This document shows, in pieces, positions 26,464 through 33,986 of a DNA stretch of 64,000 nt. A model generated the notes under the pieces. It saw only the letters and a list, made by a program, of their open reading frames with translations. It did no database searches and was not told where the DNA came from. The stretch comes from Candidatus Obscuribacterales bacterium (GTDB taxonomy: Bacteria; Cyanobacteriota; Vampirovibrionia; Obscuribacterales; Obscuribacteraceae): positions 372,001-436,000 of the forward strand of contig JAIEOQ010000003.1 of NCBI GenBank assembly GCA_019750335.1, written 5' to 3'. Each line of letters begins with the position of its first letter. Position 1 is the stretch's first letter. A program made the translations under genes and the position numbers.

Positions 26464-26512
26464 GGCAGCAATTAAAAAATTTGGGTGGGGGCAAGCCGGA
26501 GAAAAGCGCAGA

Positions 26513-26555
26513 AAATGAGAAAAGAGCCCCGCTAATCGAGGCTGTTTTCTCATTT
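26513..26555 (-). terminator. Terminator hairpin after the 98-residue exported protein gene
   Basis: Inner stem AGCCTCG/CGGGGCT (one wobble) is extended by 11 perfect A/T-rich pairs (AAATGAGAAAA and complement). On the minus strand the inner stem is followed by CTTTTCTC; the symmetric outer arms make it usable in both directions. Confidence 0.7.
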
Positions 26556-26569
26556 ATTATCTTGGCGCT

Positions 26570-26860
26570 TTAATAATAGTAGCCGCCACCGTACATATGA
26601 GCTTCGTTAGTGTGACGAATAAACTCCCGCTCTTCCTTCGCTGCATTACGCGAATGTTCACGGGCATCGTCAAAATCACCATCTAAAAAAGCTTCTCGAG
26701 CTTTCGCTCGTTCACGTGCCATATCTCGGGCATCATTGGCTGCCGAGCGCTGTCTTTTGTAAGCTTTCTCCCAAGGGCTGTCGGCTGAAGCCGGCATTGT
26801 ACAGACAAATGTCTGCAGAAGATAAGCTCCTAAAAGGTATAAAGTCCATTGTTTTTTCAT
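26570..26860 (-). CDS. Small exported charged protein
   Basis: A 96-residue protein. The signal sequence (KKQWTLYLLGAYLLQTFVCTMPASA) is followed by a highly charged helix with repeated A-R-E-R-A/D-A-R-E motifs (NDARDMARERAKAREAFLDGDFDDAREHSRNAAKEER), and the end is GGGYYY. I know no family for it. I take the ATG at 26858-26860 because GAGG lies eight bases upstream; the ATG six bases earlier is too close to it. A terminator follows the stop. Confidence 0.65.
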   Translation of the reverse strand: MKKQWTLYLLGAYLLQTFVCTMPASADSPWEKAYKRQRSAANDARDMARERAKAREAFLDGDFDDAREHSRNAAKEEREFIRHTNEAHMYGGGYYY

Positions 26861-26916
26861 GTTCATGTCCTCTACTTCTGCTTCTGGGTAGAGTCAAATT
26901 TGCGCCTAAAGGTTCC

Positions 26917-27678
26917 CTAAGCCACTTTCTCTTGGTCAAAAGTATGAACAAGAAAATTGTTTATAAAATCGCCGATAATCTTCGGTTCAGTAAAAGGCAG
27001 TCCGTGAGCTTTGTCCGGGACACAAATGCCTTGACTAATTGGCAATACTTTTGCAGTCTCATTTATAAAATCAGGACTGAAAAAAGGGTCGTGTTCACCG
27101 GTTATGACTAAAGTCGGCATTTTAAGGTTGCATAAACGTTCATGAAAAGGATATTCAACCATATCGTCTAAAAGTTCTAACACTGTCGGCAGTCCGATCC
27201 GAGCTGCTTCTAATAGAACTCTTAAAACAAGTTCCGGTGGTTCACGAAATGCATCGGTATAAAGATCAACAAATGCTTTTTTGAATTCAGCTCCGGGAGT
27301 TGGTCCGACAAATACTAATGCCGATGTATCTAACAGATTGGCTGTTTCAACTGCAACCTGACAGCCATATGAACCGCCGACTATAACCGGTTTTTTTATT
27401 TTGATTTTTTTCAAAGCTTGAGCAAGTAATTGAGCATGCTCTTCGATGGTTAAAGCTTTTTTCGGAGTTGCGCTTTTGCCGTGACCGAGCAGATCCGGCA
27501 CGAACACCCGATGTTTTTCAGCTAAATATTTAGCTGTCGGTTCCATAAAACTTGCCGATACAATCAATCCGTGTACAAGTACTATGTCAAAACCCTGTCG
27601 GTTACGCGACGACAGCATGCGCATGGAGCCTGCATCTGTATTGATATACCGTTCGCGGAAGCTAAATTGGCGAGGCAT
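26917..27678 (-). CDS. Alpha/beta hydrolase
   Basis: A 253-residue serine hydrolase of the classic fold. Oxyanion motif VLVHGLIVSASF, nucleophile VGGSYGCQVA, acidic residue in TGEHDPFFSP and histidine in DKAHGLPF are in order, with a lid of helices around residues 125-190. It resembles cofactor-free esterases and C-C bond hydrolases, and the substrate is unknown. GGAG before the ATG at 27676-27678 sets the start over an in-frame GTG at 27690. The spacer to the next gene (27679-27955) shows nothing. Confidence 0.85.
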   Translation of the reverse strand: MPRQFSFRERYINTDAGSMRMLSSRNRQGFDIVLVHGLIVSASFMEPTAKYLAEKHRVFVPDLLGHGKSATPKKALTIEEHAQLLAQALKKIKIKKPVIVGGSYGCQVAVETANLLDTSALVFVGPTPGAEFKKAFVDLYTDAFREPPELVLRVLLEAARIGLPTVLELLDDMVEYPFHERLCNLKMPTLVITGEHDPFFSPDFINETAKVLPISQGICVPDKAHGLPFTEPKIIGDFINNFLVHTFDQEKVA

Positions 27679-27955
27679 TGCTGTCTCCACAAAACAAATC
27701 GAGAATATTATTTATGTGCAAGTGTGGGGGAGAAGGCGCAGAAAAGCATTTTTAGTTCCCGACACAACCTGACTTTAATTTTTAGTCGAACTATTTCTGA
27801 AGATATAAACTCAGTCCGTAATAAACAATGGTTAGGACTGTTGTTAAAAGCAAGTAACGCCTAAAAGACCACAAATATTGAGCAAAAGTGCTGGCAATAC
27901 TAAAAACAATGTCCACTAACATATGAAAGAATTGGCTAATCAATATTCGTCACCG

Positions 27956-28219
27956 TTATTCGCCGCCGTTGCAAATTTTGCAAGGAATACCGTTACGACG
28001 ATGAGCTTCGGCGCGGCTTATATCGATACAATTGACAGTGCAACGTTTTGCCCACAGACAAGAACGTGCATGATATTTGCCGTTTGCCGTATTGAAAGCA
28101 ACTATATCTTTGTCCGAAGCAGTCTGGGCCATACTCGGCAGAGTTTGCCAGCCGGCAATGTTTGCTTGACCGGCCAATAAAAATGCAATTACAAAAGTAG
28201 GTATTTGTCCTAGTTTCAT
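27956..28219 (-). CDS. Small exported protein with Ada-like cysteine motif
   Basis: An 87-residue protein with a signal sequence (residues 1-22, or to about 31). Its C-terminal half, GKYHARSCLWAKR..IDISRAEAHRRNGIPCKICN, follows the pattern of the small zinc-binding module seen in Ada N-domains and at the ends of secreted thermonuclease-like proteins (YH..C......S..EA...G..PC..C). Four cysteines plus His can bind one metal ion. No nuclease domain is attached here, so the module stands alone. It is divergent from endonuclease IV. Confidence 0.6.
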   Translation of the reverse strand: MKLGQIPTFVIAFLLAGQANIAGWQTLPSMAQTASDKDIVAFNTANGKYHARSCLWAKRCTVNCIDISRAEAHRRNGIPCKICNGGE

Positions 28220-28299
28220 AGTCTCTAGGATCTTCCCAAAGCAAAGACAGTTTTAACTGTACGATGATATATTTGAGCAATAAATCAGGATAAGAAAAA

Positions 28300-29178
28300 A
28301 TGGCAAAAACAAAAAAATCGGCAGAACCGCTCATTGGCGGGCATGTCGGCGGCGGCATTAAAGGTTCGGTAAAAAAAGCTTTGGCCATCGGTGCTCAATC
28401 GATGCAAATTTTTCTTGGCTCACCTCAAGCCTGGAAAGAGCCAAATCACAGCGAACAAGATTTAGCTTTATTTGTTAGCGAAGTAAAAAAGCATAAGCTC
28501 GGTCCGGTTTTTGTTCATGGTAATTATTTAGTCAACGTAGCTACTGCCAATCCGGAAAACTTAATACGGTCAGTGCAAAATTTACGCTTGAATTTGGACA
28601 TTGCCGATCGTATCGGTGCTAGCGGTGTTATTTTTCATCCTGGGTCAGCCGGACAGGATCCCTATAAACACGCCCTTTCCCGTGTAATCAAAGCTTTAGA
28701 GAAAGTGTTTACCGGATATGACGGAAAATGTCGCTTGCTTTTGGAAGTGTGCGCCGGTCAAGGACAAACAATTGGCAAAAAATTCTCCGAGTTGAAAGAT
28801 ATTATGCAAGCTTTGGGCTATGACAAGCGCTTAGCCGTATGTTGGGATACATGCCATTTGTTCAATGCCGGCTACGACTTATCAACAGAACAAGGTTTAC
28901 GCCGGACAATGGATGAATTTGCAGAAGAGGTTGGTTTTGAATGGTTGCTTGCTATGCATGCCAATGATTCAAAAACGGCTCTTGGTATGAAGCGTGACCG
29001 ACATGAAAATATTGGTTACGGCCATATCGGCGAAGAAGCTTTTGCGCGTATGTTGAACAATCCAGAACTACGCGGTTTACCTTGGATGCTTGAAGTACCA
29101 GGCATGGAAAAGAAAGGTCCGGATAAAGAAAATATCCAGATATTACGCCGCCTAGCCGGAATGCCCAGCTTAAACTAA
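28300..29178 (+). CDS. nfo: Endonuclease IV (AP endonuclease)
   Basis: A 292-residue TIM-barrel endonuclease with three zinc ions. It nicks 5' of abasic sites in base-excision repair. Metal ligands and signatures are visible: GGHVGGG at the N-terminus, VFVHGNYLVN, LEVCAGQG, CWDTCHLFNAGYD, HANDSKTALGMKRDRHENIGYGHIG and the C-terminal MLEVPGM. AGGA precedes the ATG. With xth at 14 kb, the genome carries both classes of AP endonuclease. It stands alone, convergent with an exported-protein gene 41 bases away. Confidence 0.95.
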   Translation: MAKTKKSAEPLIGGHVGGGIKGSVKKALAIGAQSMQIFLGSPQAWKEPNHSEQDLALFVSEVKKHKLGPVFVHGNYLVNVATANPENLIRSVQNLRLNLDIADRIGASGVIFHPGSAGQDPYKHALSRVIKALEKVFTGYDGKCRLLLEVCAGQGQTIGKKFSELKDIMQALGYDKRLAVCWDTCHLFNAGYDLSTEQGLRRTMDEFAEEVGFEWLLAMHANDSKTALGMKRDRHENIGYGHIGEEAFARMLNNPELRGLPWMLEVPGMEKKGPDKENIQILRRLAGMPSLN

Positions 29179-29219
29179 AGCGTTTATTTCTTGTTTTGCG
29201 TTTATTTGTAATTTTGCGC

Positions 29220-29705
29220 TTATTTGTAGTTGCGGATATAGAGGTTTGTGCCTTCAGGATTAACATGCACTCCCGGGTCGGAAGGCTTTTCGTTAATCAA
29301 TGATTGCAAATTTTTTGCTGAGTCTTGAAGAGTTTCGCTTCGCTGTCTCATACTGTCGATATCGGCTTGAGCATTCTTCTCTTCTGCTTGTTTGAGGGCT
29401 GTTTCTTTGGCTTTTCCTTGATCATTAATGAAATTCTTTTGGCGCCATCCGTCCCAAACCGAGCAATTATCTGCGTCTCTCTGGGTATCTTGTTCGGTAC
29501 GCTTGATTGTTGAGTTGTATTCTTTGCTGTCTTTGTCAATCAACTGATTGGCTTGATTTTGTGTTTGTCTGGTTAAGCTCTTAACTTCAGATTGGATAGC
29601 TTCGTTAGCTTGATTTTGTTGGGCAAAAGCTGGAGAGCTGCCAATACAAAGAAGCCCGGCAATCATTAAAGTTGCGGATCTGGGCTTTAAGAATGCCATA
29701 TTCAT
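29220..29705 (-). CDS. Exported coiled-coil protein
   Basis: A 161-residue protein. The signal peptide runs to about residue 28 (AFA|QQNQANEA). A long, Gln/Glu/Lys/Asp-rich helical region with heptad-like spacing follows (EAIQSEVKSLTRQTQNQANQL; later KAKETALKQAEEKNAQ), and a short beta tail ends it (GTNLYIRNYK). One cysteine lies mid-chain. The start at 29703-29705 is supported by GGAGGAG eight bases away. It may be a periplasmic spacer or surface fibre, with no known family. Confidence 0.68.
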   Translation of the reverse strand: MNMAFLKPRSATLMIAGLLCIGSSPAFAQQNQANEAIQSEVKSLTRQTQNQANQLIDKDSKEYNSTIKRTEQDTQRDADNCSVWDGWRQKNFINDQGKAKETALKQAEEKNAQADIDSMRQRSETLQDSAKNLQSLINEKPSDPGVHVNPEGTNLYIRNYK

Positions 29706-29927
29706 TTTGTGAGCTCCTCCAACGGCTTCTGCGCCATGGGCTGATCTATTACATAGGTGAATATACCCCGGTGCCAGTGGAGAAAACGTGTGGATTAAGA
29801 CGCACCTTCCGATAAAAACATGAAATCGGTAGAATCGCATACCAAATGTGTCAGCCAGCAGACGCCCTCAGCCAATAATGTGATAATGGTTCAATCGAAG
29901 CCGGTATCTAATGTAAGGATGGATTGT

Positions 29928-31907
29928 ATGAACTGGACGATCAAAATTGTTGCTGTAAGTTCATTAGCCATAATCTTGTCGACAAGCGGCTTAGCGAGTT
30001 GGTCCAAAGCAAAAAATAAAGAACAGGTATCGACCGGCGTAGATCGAGTTGCTGAAATTATTGTCGGTCCTTTCGACTTGCACAGACGTTATCGTTCAAT
30101 GGAAGGTCCATATGTAATGCAACAGTTTCGTTTAGGCGATCTGCTTGCTTCTCCTTCTGTCGGTTTACCTGAATCCATGGTTGTTTTTGTCGAAGGCAAT
30201 AGTGGACCGGGACCTTCAATGAGCGGTCAGGCTGCGGTTAACGATCCCCAAGCAACTAAAAAAATCACCGGTCTTGTTGATACTGCGGACAAACCGCGCG
30301 AACTCTACTGGTTTAAAGGTATGAAAATTGACGTTTTGGATGAAAACGACAAACCTTTGCCCACAGCTGAATTTATTTGTCATCTGAATCTTGATGTCGA
30401 TCCGGCTTTTAGAGATAAAGTTTTTCCGGAGGGTGAACGCTGTCATAACGGACGCTTAATCACTCTCACTCAGGGACAAACCGATATACAGTTTCCTGAA
30501 GGGTTTGCCGTACCGGTTGCTAGCGATGAACGCTGGACTCTCACGTTTCAAGCTGCCAATCGAACAACTGATCAACATCGCCGTCTTAAACATCGTTGCC
30601 GCATGTATTTCGTCAAAGACGCCGATTTGCTGTATCCGGTTAAAGCTTTAGGTTGGTACGCTCCCTATATTTCGGTAATCGTTGATCGTGATTCTCCGGA
30701 AGCGCAAGCTTTGGAACATAAAGGTAGCCCCGGCTGTTTGGGTACTACAGTTGGCGTCACCGCACCAAACAGCGTTCCTGGTGCTCTGGTTACAGATTCG
30801 CTCAAGCGCCGACTGAGCGGGCATTGGGTGGTACCGCCTGGTATCCATACATACACTACGCCGATTATTGAAGAACGTGACGGCGGCTTCACAGCTAAAG
30901 AGCGAACTGTTCATTTTGCTTGGAGCCACATTCATCCTTTGTGCAGCTCAGTCTCTCTAAATCAATGCAATGAAGGTGCGAAGAAAAGCATTCTTACAGT
31001 TCATGCCAAAACAAACGTATCCAAAGGCTTAGAGCTTGAAAAAATCGAAATCATCAGTTCGAAAGAAGGGATTAAAGTTCCAGCTGGTGCCCACTATGAG
31101 CTGACATCCACTTATAACAATGTCACTGATATAGCCCAAGATTCCATGGTTGTGTTAGGACTTTTCTTTGCTGATACTGATTTTGTTCGACCAGGTTGGG
31201 TGCTTTCAGATAAGAATCAAGCTTTTTGCGGTGTGAGCAGCGCTTGCAGCGCCGCCGCCCAAGAGCAAGCCAACAAGATACAGCCTGTGGCAATGGTTCA
31301 GGCACCACCGCCGCCTGTTGCACAAACCGGTGGTTATATGCCTTCTTATCCGCTTTATGATCCAGCTTACGATGGTGCTTTACTTACACAATCCAAAATT
31401 TTTGAAATGAATACGACCGCCGGAAAATTGCATCTTGAGCTTAATCCAGCTTTGGCGCCGGTTCATGCCACTCAAATGTACAAACTTTTTAAGAGCGGCG
31501 CTTATACCGGTACGCCAATCTTTCGTTATGAACCTAATTTTGTTTTACAAGTGAATAGTGTTGAAACAAAAGTTGCTGGACAACGTATCTCGGCAGAAGC
31601 CGATCAAATATTGCGACGTTTACCGCTTGAAGTGGATATTCAGGTCAAAAACGGTATCGTTCACCAAAAATGGTATTTGAGTATGGCTCGTTATACTGAT
31701 CCCAACTCGGCTGTAAGCTCTTTTTCAATCATGCTTGGTAATGCACCGCATTTGGACAAACAGTACACACTTTTCGGCAAGCTCATCGCTGATCCGGTTT
31801 CAGTGCAAACCATCAACAATATTATTGAGAACTGGTCGAAAGGACCGCAACCTTACATACTTGGTCTGACTGAAGTTCAGCAGCCATTCGCTACCCAGGA
31901 TAAATAA
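29928..31907 (+). CDS. Exported fusion: Nod19/PHM-like N-terminal region with C-terminal cyclophilin domain
   Basis: A 659-residue protein with a signal sequence (MNWTIKIVAVSSLAIILSTSG). Residues of about 35-430 contain KGMKIDVLDENDKPLPTAEFICHLN, then a beta-rich stretch with AWSHIHPLC (His-x-His) and a segment on particle-like size terms (ELTSTYNN); this order recalls the Nod19 and peptidylglycine monooxygenase (copper type II) folds, a tentative match. A Pro/Gln-rich linker follows. The last 170 residues are a cyclophilin-type prolyl isomerase: MNTTAGKLHLELNPALAPVHATQMYKL, later FSIMLGNAPHLDKQYTLFGKL. The usual catalytic Arg-Phe-His segment is changed, so activity is doubtful. AAGGA before ATG 29928 sets the start. 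Confidence 0.6.
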   Translation: MNWTIKIVAVSSLAIILSTSGLASWSKAKNKEQVSTGVDRVAEIIVGPFDLHRRYRSMEGPYVMQQFRLGDLLASPSVGLPESMVVFVEGNSGPGPSMSGQAAVNDPQATKKITGLVDTADKPRELYWFKGMKIDVLDENDKPLPTAEFICHLNLDVDPAFRDKVFPEGERCHNGRLITLTQGQTDIQFPEGFAVPVASDERWTLTFQAANRTTDQHRRLKHRCRMYFVKDADLLYPVKALGWYAPYISVIVDRDSPEAQALEHKGSPGCLGTTVGVTAPNSVPGALVTDSLKRRLSGHWVVPPGIHTYTTPIIEERDGGFTAKERTVHFAWSHIHPLCSSVSLNQCNEGAKKSILTVHAKTNVSKGLELEKIEIISSKEGIKVPAGAHYELTSTYNNVTDIAQDSMVVLGLFFADTDFVRPGWVLSDKNQAFCGVSSACSAAAQEQANKIQPVAMVQAPPPPVAQTGGYMPSYPLYDPAYDGALLTQSKIFEMNTTAGKLHLELNPALAPVHATQMYKLFKSGAYTGTPIFRYEPNFVLQVNSVETKVAGQRISAEADQILRRLPLEVDIQVKNGIVHQKWYLSMARYTDPNSAVSSFSIMLGNAPHLDKQYTLFGKLIADPVSVQTINNIIENWSKGPQPYILGLTEVQQPFATQDK

Positions 31908-31908
31908 A

Positions 31909-32634
31909 CTAATGACTGACGCTAGCTGGTTCTTTTTCGTAAAGACGATCTAACTCTTGTCTTTTGGAAAGCTCGGCTTGATCGGCAGCGAAAAGCCAGC
32001 CGAAAATTATTAAAGCAGCTGTGGCACCGGCCCCTTGCGCATAAATAAAAGCGGCGACATCAGTTGGACGAATACCGGTTAACGTATCTGTGAGTGCGCG
32101 AGCAATAGTAACTGCCGGATTGGCAAAACAAGTTGAAGATGTAAACCAAATTGCGCCAGCGACATAAGCGCCGACAGCAAAAGGAAGCGCTGAAGCTCTG
32201 GATTTTGCTGTGCCGAAAATTACACCAAGTAAACCAAAAGTAGCAACAAATTCACCGAGCCACTGTCCGAATCCGCTTCGCGGCGTGCTAGCAATTGTCA
32301 TTCCCGGTAAGTCGAACATCAAATTAGCAATAACCACACCAAAAGCCGCACCGGCTATTTGAACAATGAAAAAAGGAATCACCCAGGACCAAGAGAACTC
32401 TTTACGAATAGCCGAAGCTAAAGTGACAATTGGATTGAAGTGACAGGATATCGAGCCGAAGGCAAGGATTAGAGCCGTTAAAACAGTGCCGGTAGCAAAG
32501 GCAACAGCTAAAACCGAAACAGCGACATTGCCGGCATCAAGTTTATGAGCAAGAATGCCTGAGCCAACAACTGTTGCCAGTAAAAATGCTGTGCCGATGA
32601 ATTCGCAAGTAGCTGCTTTAAGCAGTCGGTTCAT
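31909..32634 (-). CDS. Aquaporin/glycerol-facilitator (MIP) family channel
   Basis: A 241-residue, six-helix channel. The two half-helix motifs are HFNPIVT (NPI in place of NPA) and FANPAVT, the second followed by the selectivity arginine (TIAR). It would conduct water or small uncharged solutes across the inner membrane; NPA variants and pore residues shift solute choice, and I cannot name it. AGGAGG five bases before the ATG at 32632-32634 fixes the start. It ends one base from the cyclophilin-fusion gene that runs towards it. Confidence 0.9.
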   Translation of the reverse strand: MNRLLKAATCEFIGTAFLLATVVGSGILAHKLDAGNVAVSVLAVAFATGTVLTALILAFGSISCHFNPIVTLASAIRKEFSWSWVIPFFIVQIAGAAFGVVIANLMFDLPGMTIASTPRSGFGQWLGEFVATFGLLGVIFGTAKSRASALPFAVGAYVAGAIWFTSSTCFANPAVTIARALTDTLTGIRPTDVAAFIYAQGAGATAALIIFGWLFAADQAELSKRQELDRLYEKEPASVSH

Positions 32635-32743
32635 TTTGCCTCCTATGGCCAACATGGCTTAGAAGCAAAAAGACTACAATATGGAGTGAATTTGCGCCCG
32701 GATTTTACTTTAATCTTGAGTTGTGGAGAGCGATCTGTTGGAC

Positions 32744-33082
32744 CTAAATACTGCGTGGCAATGATTTACGTAGTTCATCAGGCGAAACCACTCTTTTTCC
32801 GCAGTCACGACAATGAATGCCTTTAGCATTCCAGCTTTGTCCTTCAATCACATGTCCGTAGTTCTCGCACATTTTATTGTGCAAAGTGGACGACATCTTA
32901 AAGTGCCAACCGAATGAATGAAAGAAATTGAATAAGCCCTGAAAGAACACTTTCTTATTGGCCATTTCGCTGCTTCTTAATATGGCAGTGCGATTCTTGA
33001 TCTTTTCTTTCTCTTGAGTCTTTAAAGCGGCCCTTTTTTCTATCTGCACCCAATCGAGCACGGGTGCGCGGTTCATACTCAT
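32744..33082 (-). CDS. Small protein with DUF1660-like zinc ribbon
   Basis: A 112-residue basic protein. The C-terminal 40 residues (MCENYGHVIEG......HCRDCGKRV) form a Cys-Gly-His / Cys-x2-Cys knuckle like that of DUF1660 and related zinc ribbons. The N-terminal part is Lys/Arg-rich helix. The function is unknown; nucleic-acid or protein binding is usual for such knuckles. I favour the ATG at 33080-33082, which has GGAG nine bases upstream. Confidence 0.55.
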   Translation of the reverse strand: MSMNRAPVLDWVQIEKRAALKTQEKEKIKNRTAILRSSEMANKKVFFQGLFNFFHSFGWHFKMSSTLHNKMCENYGHVIEGQSWNAKGIHCRDCGKRVVSPDELRKSLPRSI

Positions 33083-33131
33083 TGTCCCAATCTCCGATCC
33101 AACCATTACAGGTTAATACTAGATATGAAAG

Positions 33132-33812
33132 CTAAGGGTTTTGTGAAATGCGATAACCGATTCCGCGCACTGATTCTACGGTCATATCAGAGTTGGCGTC
33201 GGCTAATTTTTTGCGTACTTGACCGGCACAGGTTCTTACTGAGGCGACTGTAGCAGTATCATCACCTTGCCATACACGCATCAGTAAAACTTCCGGAGAA
33301 AAAGGAGGATTCTTATGGTTTCTCACTAAAAATTCAAGAAGCTTGAACTCGCTAGGCAGAAATTTGACCGGTTGTTCTTTGATCTGTACATTATGCGAAA
33401 CCGAGTCGATAACGATATCGGCCAAAACAAGCTTATCGCTCTCCAGATCAGGGCTGCGTCGTAACAGCGCACGCATTCGGGCCGAAAGCTCGTCAAGATG
33501 AAATGGTTTGATCAGATAGTCGTCGGCGCCGGAATCCAATCCCATAGTTTTATTTTTTGTTTCAGTCATGCCAGTGAGCATGAGGATCGGCGTTGATCCA
33601 CGATCGTCGCGGAATCGTTTGCAGACTTCAATGCCACTTATTCCAGGCAAATTCCAGTCAAGAATAATTAGATCGTAAGAAGAATGTTTGAGAGAGTTAA
33701 GCGCATCTTCGCCGGTTTTTACCCATTCAACCGTATGACGAGAAAAAATAAGCCAGTCACAAAGTCCGAGGCCAAGATCAAGATCATCTTCAGCGATAAG
33801 TATTTTTGCCAT
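33132..33812 (-). CDS. OmpR/PhoB-family response regulator
   Basis: A 226-residue regulator. The receiver (1-120) has the acidic pair EDD, the phospho-acceptor Asp in LIILDWNLPG, the switch Thr in MLTGMTE and Lys in YLIKPF. The winged-helix domain (about 130-223) has KFLPSEFKLLEFLVRN and VRGIGYRI. It would bind direct DNA repeats when phosphorylated. No histidine kinase is adjacent, so it is an orphan. The ATG at 33810-33812 begins the receiver proper; a longer in-frame start at 33851 is possible. Confidence 0.92.
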   Translation of the reverse strand: MAKILIAEDDLDLGLGLCDWLIFSRHTVEWVKTGEDALNSLKHSSYDLIILDWNLPGISGIEVCKRFRDDRGSTPILMLTGMTETKNKTMGLDSGADDYLIKPFHLDELSARMRALLRRSPDLESDKLVLADIVIDSVSHNVQIKEQPVKFLPSEFKLLEFLVRNHKNPPFSPEVLLMRVWQGDDTATVASVRTCAGQVRKKLADANSDMTVESVRGIGYRISQNP

Positions 33813-33986
33813 GTCTAAAAAAGAATACCGCAATCTAGGATATCCTTTCATTTTTAATCTGCAAAAAGCCCGAATCTGCTTGTCAGGCGGGAATCTTATC
33901 TACTATAAGGCAGTGTCTTTCGGTACACTATCAGTAGCTAACGGTAGGTACCGTCAAGCTAAGAAAGGCATTGACAAGCTAAACGT

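Larger units (their letters stand above)
26274..26495. mobile_element. MITE-like element with 20-bp terminal inverted repeats and two internal palindromes
   Basis: The ends CTTGCCCCCACCCAAATTTT (26274-26293) and its exact complement (26476-26495) form perfect 20-base terminal inverted repeats around 222 bases. Inside lie a perfect 30-base palindrome (26305-26334) and a near-perfect 28-base one (26436-26463), both of the family found upstream of DUF6088 at 4151 and 4255. There is no coding capacity. The flanks (AACTA and CCGGA) show no evident target duplication. A non-autonomous transposable repeat is the best reading; a complex regulatory structure is the alternative. Confidence 0.65.

Noticed and set aside
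32744..33082. Prophage gene (DUF1660-like)
   Set aside because: No other phage gene is nearby; the zinc knuckle alone is not enough.
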